Assembly: GCA_963682055.1 (NCBI GenBank)
Contig: OY821745.1
Coordinates: forward strand, 10,361,501 to 10,425,500
Direction of reading: 5' to 3'
Source: Primula veris
Taxonomy: Eukaryota > Streptophyta > Magnoliopsida > Ericales > Primulaceae
DNA length: 64,000 nt
Under the pieces are notes generated by a model. The model was not told the DNA's origin and searched no databases. It saw only the letters and a list, made by a program, of their open reading frames with translations. Made by a program: the position numbers and the translations under genes. This document shows, piece after piece, positions 26,401 to 37,639 of the stretch (position 1 is its first letter; every line of letters begins with the position of its first letter).

Positions 26401-28092
26401 AATTAGTGAAGTCTATAATTTGGTGTACAAAAGTGTTTGTTCATTTGTGCTCTCCCCAGTTATTCTTGTGCAATCAAAAGAGTTTAGCCCATTCAAACTA
26501 TTCACGTCCTGTTAAAAGTAGACAAGTGATTTGTTAGCAGACTATGTCATTTTCTACAAGTTCTCAATATAGGAACAATTTAAATAAATTGAAATCTGAA
26601 CTTTAACTGGATATGATGTTTGTTTGTTTTATTGTTTGATGATCACCTTGTTCTAAAACTAATTCAATTGCATTGTCCCTCCTAGAGTGCATATTTTACA
26701 TCTGTGACATCAATTTCTTGTGATCTATTACTCCCTCCGTTCCCAATTAATTGTCCTCTATGAAATTACGTGCAATTTTGACCGGCTTATAACATGTATC
26801 AAAATTGTCGAAATGAAAAATTTCAAAACTAAATCATATAATTTAATGTTTAAACTATATGATTAACTTTTGATACAAGTTATTGGCTGGTCAAAATTGC
26901 ACGTAGTTTCGTAATGGACAATTAATTGGGAACGGAGGGAGTATACGACAGTTGTCGAATGAAGGAAAGCGTCGGCTTTAAATATATTTCTAATAACCAT
27001 AAACTATTTATCAGGTTCTGTGGCCTAACGGGACATTCTTTACCAGAGTAAATACTCCAAGTGAAGTTGACGATTTACAGTCAAATCAGAGATCTTCTCA
27101 GAATACAAGTCGTCGGACTAAATCAGGTTCATTTGAAGAACAACTTGGGGCTGCTCGTAGAGCTAGTGACGTCAAGAAAATGTTATTCAGTACGTCCACT
27201 TTTTTTTTGGTCTTTTGATTGTTTTTGCAATTATCATTTCCAACGGTCATCCATTAACCAAGTTACTTCGCCTTCTGGTCTTAACATAAAAACCATTATA
27301 CCCTATTTACAATATATGCAATCTCGAGGTGGTTTTCAAAACAGAATAATACAACACATAATCAGCTTTTCCCTTTAATATGGCCACCCATAGACAAAAA
27401 TGTAGAAAGTGTGTTTGTGTGGCATCTCTTCAGAATCTCCTTGCATCACACCAGTCATTATAATTCAGAAATAATGTGCTGACGAATTTCAAGAAGGAAA
27501 TTGGTCAAAACTGAACGCCAACTGCCTTCCTTAAAATGGCAAGCTTGAAATCCACCACCTAGTTATAAAACTGACAATATTTGATTATTTTCCTGTTTTC
27601 TTCATTGAACTGATCATTTTACTCCAGGTTGTTAATTATCTTATCAATTTGAAGTATTTGGCAGCTAAAGTTTTTTTTTTGAAATATTCAGGGGCCTGAC
27701 TGTTACTTTCATTTTTTTTTCCTTCTCATTTACTGTGTTGATTTCTTTTTGTGATTACTATCTATTTTTTTAACGGTATCTACTCTTCTTTTTCCTCAAC
27801 AGACGGGGCCCCTTCTACTCTTGTCAGCTTAATCGGGCATAAACAATATACCCGTTGTGCGAGAGATATGTATTATTTTACTCAGGTAAATTTTCCTCAG
27901 AACTTGCAGAATAAGTGGCAGCGTCTTTGTTGTTTGGAGGATATTTATTAACGAATATACTTTATTTGTAAATTTCAGTCGACAATATGCTTGAAGCAAC
28001 TTGCATATGGAATACTCGAACTGGTCCTTGTATCGGTTTTCCCCGAGCTGCGGGAACTTATGCTGGATGTTCATAAGAGCAAGTCTGTGTAG
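17425..28092 (+). CDS. Sorting nexin with PXA, PX and Nexin_C domains
   Basis: The protein is about 995 residues and membrane-anchored, of the family of Arabidopsis AT1G15240/AT2G15900. PX domains bind phosphoinositides and the family acts in endosome/vacuole trafficking. The fifteen exons read are 17425-17518, 18997-19399, 19838-20015, 20100-20239, 21474-22239, 22426-22526, 22728-22872, 22970-23038, 23131-23176, 23831-24288, 24883-24962, 25603-25738, 27015-27189, 27803-27885 and 27979-28092. All have GT-AG borders and the frame stays open throughout (2988 nt). Domains: two membrane segments near residues 17-50 (VYWALCIFSVSYFL; VPIAVVIVSVVRIL); PXA from about 98 to 285 (PIVEAAMQEFINKILKDFV); a low-complexity linker; PX at 528-632 with RRYSNFERLH, LPPKRIF and HQRCIQLDKYL; a Ser-rich linker; Nexin_C about 805-990 (VLNLVDNIFQLKRRGWLRR, DDWLLRQIQLLRRDD, VLWPNGTFF). 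The start is the first ATG of the hydrophobic N-terminus. No break was seen. Function beyond the family is inference. Confidence 0.93.
26731..26941. mobile_element. Stowaway MITE in intron 12 of the sorting nexin gene
   Basis: The terminal inverted repeats begin CTCCCTCCGTTCCCAATTAA and are perfect for 26 bp, with similarity to about 55 bp. The flanks are TA on each side (26729-26730 and 26942-26943), the Stowaway/Tc1-mariner target. The 211-bp interior is non-coding and can fold into a long hairpin. Confidence 0.95.
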
Positions 28093-28570
28093 TTTTTATT
28101 TTGCCCTTCATTTTTCCTTTTTGCAATCGGGCCTCTGGAGTTGAATTAGTGTGCAGAAAATGGCGAGGGGGAACATTTTGAAATATTACATAGCTAGTGT
28201 TGTTCTGAATATATTTTTTGTCCCTGCAATGTACAATGTACAATGTACAATGTAGAGGTAACTGGATCTAGTATAGTTAAATGTTGAAAATAGCAGCCTG
28301 GATGTGAGTAATAGGCTCTGAAATTATGAAAGGGCTTGATTTGTACAGTAGTTTTCTCGATTGAATGTATGAAATTTTTTGCACACCTTTGGTCGGGTTA
28401 TTGGTAAGATGGGTGTATGGTTGTTGAACAAAAAATCCGTGCCTCTCCCCATTTCTGTTTGTTCATCTTAAATTTTCTATTCTTTTCTGTATTTTGTTGA
28501 AATATTTTGGTTCATAGTGAGCACTAAAGAACTTGCATTTATGTATTTTGTTCCATAATGAAAAATAAAG
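28093..28570 (+). other. 3' flank of the sorting nexin gene
   Basis: This should hold the 3' untranslated region. A fourfold ACAATGT-type repeat lies at about 28224-28254. AATAAA occurs at 28563-28568, but it abuts the next transposon and may be too far away to be the poly(A) signal. Confidence 0.4.
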
Positions 28571-29624
28571 TTAAACCTCTTTAAACTAATATACTTGGCA
28601 CCGCAAAAAATTATTCATTTAGCGAGTTTATTAATTTATCGATAAATGAATAAATTATTCATTTATCGATAAATGAATATTTATTATTTTAAATAAAATT
28701 TTCCAATATAATATATATACATTGTATATGTGATAAGAAAAATCAAAAAGCACTACAAATATTATTTGAATCTAGGAAAACTTAAAAGTTTTTTGTGGAA
28801 GTTAATGTATCTAAAAATTAAGTTCATGTAAATAAAAAATGAAAAGATTTATTCTTAACCTATAAAATGCGGATGTTTGGAGGATATTTTTTATTTTTTG
28901 TTACAATGTCTTGGAATTTTGATGTAAAGACAACAACAATTGCAAATTGTTTTCGGCATTGCAAGATTCGATCAGAAGAAAACAATGTTTCCGAACCGGA
29001 AGTTGGTGAATTAGATGAAGATATCCTAGGATTATATGATGTCATATCTAATTTACGATATAGAAATGTGACGATATTGAACATATTCTGAACAATCCTA
29101 ACGAGAATGATACAATTATGGAATCAGGTACAGACTAATAAATTATTCAATCGGTAACGAACAATGATGATGAAAATGATCCGAAACCAGATGATAATAG
29201 CATTATCCCAAATGTATCGTCAAAGAAGGCATTTCAAGCAATAGTCACCTTAAGCAACTACTTGCTCCAACACGAGCAAAATATTCCGTAAATTATACAA
29301 GTTTTACAAAAAGTCAATGATGAGTTTCATTTTGGTTTAGGTGAAAAAAAAAACAATTAGATACATATTTTAAAAGAAAATAATTATTATGATAGTATTG
29401 TTGATTGATTGAATATTTTGGTCTACATTATATATTTTTCTTTATGAAATTTAATAATTATTACTTTATATTTTTATTGGTCACTTAATGATTCAATTTT
29501 TTTTTTATCATTTAATACATTTAACAAGAATATTATTTTAGTTCATTAGCCCAACTCAGAACCGAAAGAATTATTATATTAGTGGGGTTATTACTTTATC
29601 GAACATTACTTAATCTAGGTTTAA
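28571..29624 (+). mobile_element. Tigger/pogo-like (Tc1-mariner) transposon relic
   Basis: The ends are inverted: TTAAACCTCTTTAAACTAAT at 28571 and, on the other strand from 29624, TTAAACCTAGATTAAGTAAT. From 28896 a frame reads MSWNFDVKTTTIANCFRHCK and then NVSEPEVGELDED. In other frames up to about 29380 come KKAFQAIVTLSNYLLQHEQN and VNDEFHFGLG. This is the C-terminal tail typical of plant CENP-B/Tigger-derived transposases. The DDE core is absent, so this is an internally deleted copy. A perfect 22-bp palindrome centred on ATCGAT lies at 28657-28678 near the left end. Confidence 0.72.
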
Positions 29625-30849
29625 ATGTACCTTATTTATCCTTTATTATGCTATTTTAACCTTTTGTTTTTAATCTCACAATCGTGCAGTGTCAGCTCCT
29701 GGTAGATAATAATACTAACCTTTTGACCCAAAAAAAAGTGTTGAGATTTCTGGTATGTATTATCCCATTAATTTATGAGACGGATTAATTTAAGATGCTT
29801 AGTATTCTGTCAATATAAATGAATGGCTTAGAATGCCATTAAACATTTTTTCACAAGGAATCGTAATACCAAATTGCATGCATGTGTATCCATCTTCAAT
29901 ATCTTTACATTTTTTTTTTTTGTAGTAAAGAAGATGTGTCAAATTAATTATTCATGTAACGGATATCAATCTACATGAATTTTTGCAATAAGGACGAGGG
30001 GTGTATCAAGGCTACAAATTATCTGCTTATTTTGATAAGCTTGGTTCTTAGCAAATTCATGTTCAACTTGTTAATATGGTTTTACGGTTATGCTTGTGAA
30101 CACCATATGTTAATTATAGTGTCTGTAAATGCAATCTTGGTTTAGGTTTAAGGCTTACCTAAAAAAACCATGGGTTAGTTTTTCGTAGGAGAAGGAGTTG
30201 ATAAAGTCGGAATTTAACTTCAACGGCTAAAGTTTCTATTACGGCTGTTGGTTCAAAATGTACGGGGATATGTTAGATATTTCAAAAAGATTAAAGTTGT
30301 TGGGTTCCATCTTAATTAGCCATTTGATTATAATCCAATAGCGGGGATGCAAAACTCGGTGGCTAAATTTAATTTTTGAACGTTCGTCAACTTGGTTCCC
30401 TTTTGTAACACCAAATGTTTGGCGTGCCAATATTTCGAACCAAAACATACTCGGATGTATAATTTCGGAACAGCAAAAATACAGATATCTTAAAGTTGTT
30501 ACGACAAGTCTGAGAATGTATATCATCTGTAAGCCCGTACAGTAATTATCTAGTGAGCTTTCACCTGTTCATTTGGTATAATAGAATTTACAAAACAAGC
30601 AGCCTCGCTCCATTAGAAGACTTGGTCTAGATTGCTCTAATCATATTATAAATGCGCAAATATTCGGTCTCGAATTCTGATCGATCCTCATGACAAGTAA
30701 CACTGTATAATAATCATATAAGAATAAAAACAAACTTAACTCTGGTAAAAAAAAAATGATAAAAGAAAAGGCTCCACTGCATATCATAGCTTACATATTT
30801 TCACGTTTGTTTGCAATAGGCTGCTACACAGTAACACTTTTAAACAAGT
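29625..30849. other. Intergenic between convergent genes
   Basis: No gene recognised. Frames at 30239-30526 (minus) do not show a domain. This is the shared 3' side of the sorting nexin and Expp1-like genes and may contain their termination signals. Confidence 0.5.
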
Positions 30850-32500
30850 TTACAACAAATTGTCAAATGGGCGAGTGATAGAATCGCGGAAATTGGAATA
30901 CAGAGAGAAAAGAGAATACTGTCGAAGATTTGCCACCTCATACCATGAGTTGAGTACATTGTCACTCTTATCTGTACCTGAAAACGCAATTTGTATACCC
31001 AAATCGCACTCCACAGGTCCCCCATTGCGTTTACACTGCGACACTGGTAATGCACAATCCTGGTTATTTACGCATACCGATTTCCCCTTGCACGCAGAGC
31101 AACCAAACTTTTTCCAGTATAGATTTTCAAGAGTGCCTTTCTTAAATTCAAGGACCTGTAACAATAATGTGGAAAAAAAGGTCATCAATTTCAAAATTTC
31201 TTTTGAATAGAAAATGAGTATCAAATAAGTGGCGCTTGAGTGACAATTTCTGCTTAATAAACTGGTTTCAGTTGTGATGGCTATATTCTATACGTCAACG
31301 AAATGATCTTCGATATGCATACTGAATAATATGCAATACAACTAAATGGGAATAAAAAGTTTCCTCTGACGATGCGAGTCCAAAACATTTCTATTGGGTT
31401 AGTTTCTACTAGGGATCTAACTGTGACTCCTTAACGGCTTAATACTTATGCCAAATTATTAGTCGAATTGGATCAAGTCGCACATCCTGCCTGGCTGCCA
31501 CAATGAAAATTCGAGCATTGCCCACAGTGAATATAATAATATGTGGCGGGAAATGGATCTTAGCATTGATATTACTAAACAGAGTTTCTTTTTTATAAAT
31601 GTTTAACTAAACAATTGTAAAATGTCGAAGCTAATGATGGAACTTACCAAGGTGAAACTGGTGACAATATTGGTGTTGTCCGCCACAAACACAGGTGGTG
31701 ATCTAGCTGCAAATTTACTTCCAGCAAATGCAACCATATAGCCACCGGCCAGGCGCTGCACATGTCAATAATGAATAAAAAACACATTATGGATATCATA
31801 GTAAAATTAGTGTTTGGTTGTATTCAAGTGTTCCGTCTCTTGAAACCAGAATCCAATGCGAAATATATGTTTAGAAAATGACTTTATCGAGCATGTATGG
31901 TGGAATTCTTCTCAATTCCAACCCAAAGCATGCTTTGCTGTTCTCTCTCTTTTCCTTTCTAATAATGTTATATTGACTGCTATATTGCTACATTGATCTA
32001 ATAAAACATTAAAAATGAATACTCTGGGTTCCAGATTTAGTAGATTCAAGTACTGCTGGGGTATTTCTGAAACAAAGTAACTGAAAACCCTTAAAAGTCT
32101 TTCTTCCTAATTATATCACAACTATTTGGTATCAAACTTGAATCGGTATCATCTAGCTAGACTTAAAAGTTGGAAAAAAGGAAATTAGTCTGTTTGATAA
32201 GAAGATACTTACAGGATCGAATGTGTTATTCACGGTAAGCAAAGAAATCTCATCCACTTTAGGCCTAAAGACAGAAAGTTGAGCTTTACTATCGGATAAC
32301 AAAAGCCGTCGATCACAAGGCGATAACTGAATTTCATTGGAAAAGAATGAATCCTTAGTAGAAAAAGCTATGCCGAAAGTAAATCCGTCCCCTTTTTGTG
32401 TTTTCGTGTCAGCACAAGGATTGAATAGAGGGTTCGTATCTGACCCATAAGCAGAAACAATCATAATTATTAGCACGATAATCGGCATAGCCAACTCCAT
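30850..32500 (-). CDS. Expp1-like secreted protein
   Basis: The protein is about 233 residues and belongs to the plant Expp1 family, whose biochemical role is not known to me. The three exons on the minus strand are 32500-32213, 31755-31648 and 31155-30850, with GT-AG borders and all introns in phase 0. Residues 1-19 form a signal peptide (MELAMPIIVLIIMIVSAYG). The mature part starts SDTNPLFNPCADTKTQKGDG, includes FTFGIAFSTKDSFF and LSPCDRRL, then GGYMVAFAGSKFAARSPPVF. A C-terminal cysteine cluster follows (GCSACKG, CVNNQDC, QCKRNGGPVECDLGIQIAFS) and SWYEVANLRQYSLFSLYSNF at the end. An upstream in-frame codon near 32587 exists, but the hydrophobic leader fixes the start at 32500. The frame is intact. 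Untranslated leader exons probably lie upstream at about 33680-33800 or 34707-34850. Confidence 0.87.
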
Positions 32501-32689
32501 GCTTGATATTTTTCTTAGAATACTTTGGGGGTGAGAACCTGGTTCATAAAAGGGAAAATTGAAAAAAACATTAGGACATCGAAACAAAAGAATAAATGAT
32601 CCACCATTATTTTATACATACTGGAGTACAAAGTAAGAATCGAATCATTAGCTTTTAATAGTAAAATAAAGAATATTTTCTAAACAAAT

Positions 32690-33230
32690 CAGTGTTTTAA
32701 AAAGCGCATTTTAAAGAGCTAAAACCACGATAAAGTTTTTTACTAAAATAATTTGCCTAAAGCGTTGTTAGTGCGCCTTTTGCGCTTGTATCACGTTTTT
32801 TTACGCTTTTATCACACTTTTTTTTGCGTTTTTTTAGGACTTTTAGTTTTTTGTTATTTGTTCAAAAAAACTACGAAAACGACGTTGATTTACGGTTAAC
32901 AATTTCACGAAAAACATAATTGTTAACAAATTCTACCACATGTGCTAATGATACTTAATCGCTCATTTTGACGAACTATAACATTTGAAAATTTTAATTA
33001 CTAAAAGACTTAAATTCGCATTTTTTTGCTATTTATAAAATATTTCAATTTTTTTTTATAGAAAATCGTTAAATGATGTTTTCAAAATATACATTAAACA
33101 TTTATATTTGTTTAGATATTTCTAAGAATTTTAATATTATAAAAAGTTTATGCTTTACGCTTCTAAGCTACGTTTTTAGCGTATCTCTCGTTAAATCGCT
33201 TTGATCAACTTATCGCTTTTTAAAACACCA
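32690..33230. mobile_element. hAT-type MITE upstream of the Expp1-like gene
   Basis: The ends are CAGTGTTTTAAAAAGCG at 32690 and, on the other strand from 33230, TGGTGTTTTAAAAAGCG. The 8-bp flanks are AAACAAAT (32682-32689) and GAACAAAT (33231-33238). The related sequence at about 34290-34310 (TTTCTAAACAAGTCACTAAAG) lacks the element and is the empty site, which confirms it as an insertion. The 541-bp interior is rich in GCG(C/T)TTT words and non-coding. Confidence 0.85.
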
Positions 33231-33235
33231 GAACA

Positions 33236-33870
33236 AATCACTCAAAGACATTTTCAATAAAAACTGACAGCCTAAATCTTTTAATCACCAAATGAATAAA
33301 TCTCAAATTTCATTATACATAATAAATCTAACAAAATGGAAAATAGATGCCAATCACCCTGTTTTATAAAATGGCAAGACCTATTCCGTAACAATTACGC
33401 ATGCAGTAAACAAAATGAAGCCACAATTTCTATGCGCCTATGCAAAAATCAAATATTTTACAAATCTTCGTATAATTTGCTAGGGCGGTGTTTTTCTTTT
33501 CAAAAACAAAACAGGAAACCCTAATTTCAGAATTAACCTAGCGATACTTCTCAATCTTTGATTCATCAACCAAATATATTTTTCAAAACGGATCATTTAA
33601 AAAGATTAGGATCATATAACATAAAACATTTAAAAGTATACCAATAACTCCGCCAAAATAAAAAAGATACAAAATTTACCTACTCGTTGTTCGTGATATC
33701 AACCATCACAAGACAATGATTTATGAAAATTGAAAAACAATACGGTTCTGATCTTGTCCCTAAAAGACGGTTACGGAAGTTTTGTTCATTGTTCCCGAAG
33801 AAGTCTATTTATTTATATATTTTCAATTTTAGACGCTTTTGGTTCCAACACCGTAAATAATTGACATTTA
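33236..33870 (-). promoter_or_regulatory. Promoter and leader exon of Expp1-like gene, proximal copy
   Basis: On the minus strand TATATAAAT lies at 33820-33812. It is followed by a pyrimidine/AC-rich leader and a good donor site at 33680 (GAGTAG then GTAAAT). A matching acceptor, ACCAG, stands at about 32539, just before the ATG at 32500. The block is repeated at 34291-34912. Leader status is inferred from position and splice signals. Confidence 0.5.
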
Positions 33871-34290
33871 GCGGACGTGCACTTTCTCTCTATACCCATA
33901 AATAAATTGAATGAAAATCAAACCGGAAGACGTAGAACCGAATTTGAAAGTAAAAATAATCATATAAATAAGTAAAATTATTATTGCAAAACGAAAACGA
34001 AAACGAAATTTGCCCATACCTGTGACTCTTAAGAAAGAAATCGGTACATATAACTCTCTGAATTGTAACTTTCTTCAGATTTGGGAGAATTTAGAATCAG
34101 AAAATATACGAGGGTGGAGAAAAAACAGAATTATGTAGAAAGGAGAAATTAAACCGTGTGTTTTTGGGGAGGAACGGTTTAATAACAGTTTTTTTTGTTT
34201 TAATTAATTAGGAACAAAGTGTTACAAAACCTAATAATAGTATAGATGAAGAAACAAATCATTATCTTACTATAGCAAAAGAAAGAACGT

Positions 34291-34912
34291 TTTCTAAACA
34301 AGTCACTAAAGGACATCAAATGAATAAATCTCAAATTTCACTATACATAATAAATCTAACAAAATGGAAAATAGATGCCAATCACCCTGTTTCATAAAAT
34401 GGCAGGACCTCTTACGTGACAATTACTCATGCAGTAAATAAAATGAAGCCATAGTTTCTACGTGCCTATGTAAAAAAATCAAATATCTTATTAGTTCTCC
34501 TATAATTTGCTAGGGTAATTTTTTTTTTTCAAAAACTAAAATAAAAGAAGAAACCCTACTTTCAGAATCAACCTGCGTCAATATTTTTCAATCTTTAATT
34601 CATCAACCAATTTTTTTTTAAAAATGGATCATTTAAAAAGATCACGATCATATAACATAAGACATTTAAAAGTGTACAAATTAAATAAAAAGGATACCAA
34701 ATTTACCTGTTCGTTTTGTTCGTGATATCAACCTTCACAAGACAACGATTTTTAAATGACTTGTGAAAAGGGAAAAACAATATGGTTCTGATCTTGTCCC
34801 TAAAAGGCGGTTATGGAAGTTTTGTCATTGTTTCCAGAGAAATCTATTTATCTAATATATATTATTTCAATTTTAGACGCTTTTGGTTCCAATACCTTAA
34901 ATAATTGACATT
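34291..34912 (-). repeat. Second copy of the promoter/leader block
   Basis: It is colinear with 33236-33870: TGAATAAATCTCAAATTTCA, GGAAAATAGATGCCAATCAC, TTCTGATCTTGTCCCTAAAA and TTTTAGACGCTTTTGGTTCC are shared almost exactly. A TATATATTAG-like box lies at about 34864-34850. The donor site is kept at 34707 (AACAG then GTAAAT). It lacks the MITE, so the duplication is older than that insertion. It may serve as an alternative promoter. Confidence 0.7.
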
Positions 34913-34989
34913 AATGGTCCCCATGTTGGATTCATCTACAACATTGTATAGTTGTAGGTTTGGCTACTGAGTACTGAGTGTGTCCCTGC

Positions 34990-35545
34990 TATCCAATGTA
35001 TTAAAAAATTCGCCTTAAAACCTTTTCGGTTGGTTTGATTGGAGCTCCTTTTAGGATTCTTTTCGGTTGTAAGGTTGGGAACGATCTCTCGGGTTGATAT
35101 TTTCTTGGTTTGTGGATTGGTTTATGAGATGGGTTGTTGCTTTTGGTATTCTGTGATGATGGCCTGCTTAGATCGGGTTTACGTGTGTGTTGGCACCCCG
35201 ATGGTTCTTATTGAGCTAGTCTATGCGGCTTTCTTCCGCTTACTTGTCGCTCCATGTCCGCATAATTGCTCGCATATGATGCATGTTCTGTATCTTTTGA
35301 AGTTGCGATTGGCGTAGTCGACAATATTTTAATACCCCTTTTTTGATAGCTGAGCTAAGTTTTGTATTGTACATTTTTTTTGTGTTTTCTATTCGGGCTT
35401 GGATGATTTGGGTGGACTCACATCGTTTAGAGTTATTTTTTGTGTCTTAGTATTTTATTTTTACTTAGCCTCATGGAGCATGTTCCAGAGGTATTTGATC
35501 TATGTAATCACTTGTTATTTTAATTAATAACAAGCACATGTTTTT
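34990..35545 (+). repeat. Dispersed repeat, copy 1, probable LINE 3' tail
   Basis: It shares GCCTGCTTAGATC(G/A)GGT, TGTTGGCACCCCGAT and TTTTGATAGCTGAG with 36640-37460 in the same order. It ends in TTTTAATTAATAACAAG, which looks like the 3' end of plant LINEs. No intact frame. Confidence 0.5.
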
Positions 35546-36639
35546 TGGAAAAAAAATCGCCTCAAAACGCGTCGATAGTCAAAAAGCTCAAAATCTATCA
35601 AATAAATTGTTCAGTTTTAGCCTAAACCTCGAAAAGTTCAAAAAACAATGATTTCACGCGTCAATTCTTAAAAATCACACCTTAAAACTCAAAAAGTTTA
35701 AACTTTATTTAAGAAAAAACATATATTCTCATTAAAAAAAAATCTCATAAATTGATATAAAAACAAGAGCAACTCGATAATGCGTTATTATATTAGACAT
35801 ACACATGATTAAACTATGCTAATATTAGTTATTCATAATATTTTGAACCAATTATTTTCATGTATTTCATAGTTATCAAATATATATATGTATATATCCT
35901 TTATTAGTAAACATTACCTTTTTTTAGCATCGGAACTTACGTTTCGATAAATCTCTCCTGAAAACGCTTCAGTGATACATTAGCGTTTAAAAACATTGTT
36001 GGTATCCTTTAATTTAAGCATTTAGTATTATTATAAAAATATAATTACATTCAATACAAGCACATGTTGATTTGTGATGACTAATGACTAAGGACTAAAT
36101 ATAGTATTGAAAATATATGACCGCGCAACTCAATATCAAAATTCTATATGAACAAACATACAATAAAGATTTCTTTTACGGTTTGCTTTTTTAACACAAA
36201 ATAATATATGCAATTTTGGTATGTCAGATCAAACCCACTAGACCTCTCTCTCTACCTTTCTTCTCATAAATCCCTATCCGTCTCTTTCCGCCACCTAGGA
36301 TGGAGGAGCTGCCTGCTGGCCTCCTCTGTCCCCACGCCTTCAACCTCATCTCCTCCCCCCATTTCTCTCTTTAATCAACCTACTCCACTTGTTTTTCTCC
36401 TCTTCTCCCCCGTTCCTTCCCTTTCGGTTCACTCTACCTCTCATCCCCTCCATGTCTACCACTCTTTCTTTGCTCATCTCCTCTCTCCTCCAATCACAAA
36501 AACGCCCTTCCCCATTTGATTTCCCTTTTCAATGACCATCTTACGAAATATTTTGTGATTTTAATTGAACATATCGGTGTAATCTTTGAGCGATCGATTA
36601 GTTTAGGGTAGAACTAGGTGCGACAGCCTCACACTATGA
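35546..36639. other. Intergenic, AT-rich with a CT-rich patch
   Basis: About 35560-36000 has CTCAAAA(C/G) and CGTTT words resembling a worn MITE of the 32690 type, but no clean ends. A pyrimidine-rich stretch lies at 36240-36530. It gives a long open frame of low-complexity Ser/Pro/Leu that I attribute to composition. Confidence 0.45.
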
Positions 36640-37460
36640 ATTTTGGTTTGGTATGTCGGGATTTTTTGAGTATCACGGACTTGTAGGCCTGCTTAGATCA
36701 GGTGTTAAAGTGTGTTGGCACCCCGATTACAACTATAGTGCCGGACAGAGATGGGTATTCTTCTACACCCTTCGAACCTTCCTCTACATGTGGTATGGTA
36801 TGTCGCTTCCTTATTCTCGTATTTGGATGAAAGATTATAGATTTGGTTTATCTGAACAGTGGCTTTTGATGAGTCAAACGAATTTGGATAGTTGTGTTTT
36901 ATCGTTTACACTAGTTAGGCGTATTATACGATATGATATGTTCTTGGTTGTTGTACACGAGTATTGACGCAGCTTGTCTAGTTTGTCGTAATTGTAGTGT
37001 GTATATTGTTTGGTTAGATGTTTATACGGTTTTGTAAAAACCGTTGGCATACAGGGTTGCTCATTTAGGTACTTCTCAGTGATTGGTATATTGAGACCGG
37101 GTTTAACTGTGTGATGGCATCCAAATGGTGTTTTCTTGTGCTAGTCTGCGTTGGAACTATCTTTAGATCTTCGGGTTTGCTTTTGGTTGGCACGAGAATT
37201 TCAGACGTTTCTCCACCTTCGATGGTTCGATTGGCGCGCTTGATAATATTTTAGTTCTCTTTGTTTTGATAGCTGAGACTTATTGTTTTGTATTTCATGC
37301 TTTTTTGGTGTTTTTCTTTAATCTATCTGGATGGAAAGATTTAGTAAGGGTATTTGTTCTGCATTTTGGGTTTTTTTTTAGGCTTTTGTAGCTTGTTACA
37401 GTAATAATTGTATAAGGTTATTGTTTTAATTAATGATAACACTGTTTACTTTGGTGATTA
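36640..37460 (+). repeat. Dispersed repeat, copy 2, probable LINE 3' tail
   Basis: Second member of the pair described at 34990-35545. It carries a partly duplicated GGGTTTAACTGTG/GTTAAAGTGTG block and ends TTGTTTTAATTAATGATAAC. Broken frames only. Confidence 0.5.
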
Positions 37461-37564
37461 AAAAAAATTCAATTTTGGTATGAAAAAAGAAAGAGTAGTT
37501 AGTTTTATGTACAATTTTACATGGATATAGTTATGATGCACGCCACACACCAAAACATTTAAAA

Positions 37565-37567
<3 letters not shown>

Positions 37568-37632
<65 letters not shown>
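37568..37632. repeat. (AT)n microsatellite, about 32 units
   Basis: An uninterrupted TA/AT run of about 65 bp. Likely length-polymorphic. Confidence 0.95.
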
Positions 37633-37635
<3 letters not shown>

Positions 37636-37639
37636 AGAA

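Noticed and set aside
30860..31210. Plus-strand open frame opposite exon 3 of the Expp1-like gene
   Set aside because: Shadow frame; the minus strand carries the conserved cysteine cluster.
36208..36519. Pyrimidine-rich plus-strand frame of about 100 codons
   Set aside because: Ser/Pro/Leu low complexity produced by a CT-rich tract; no conserved motif seen.
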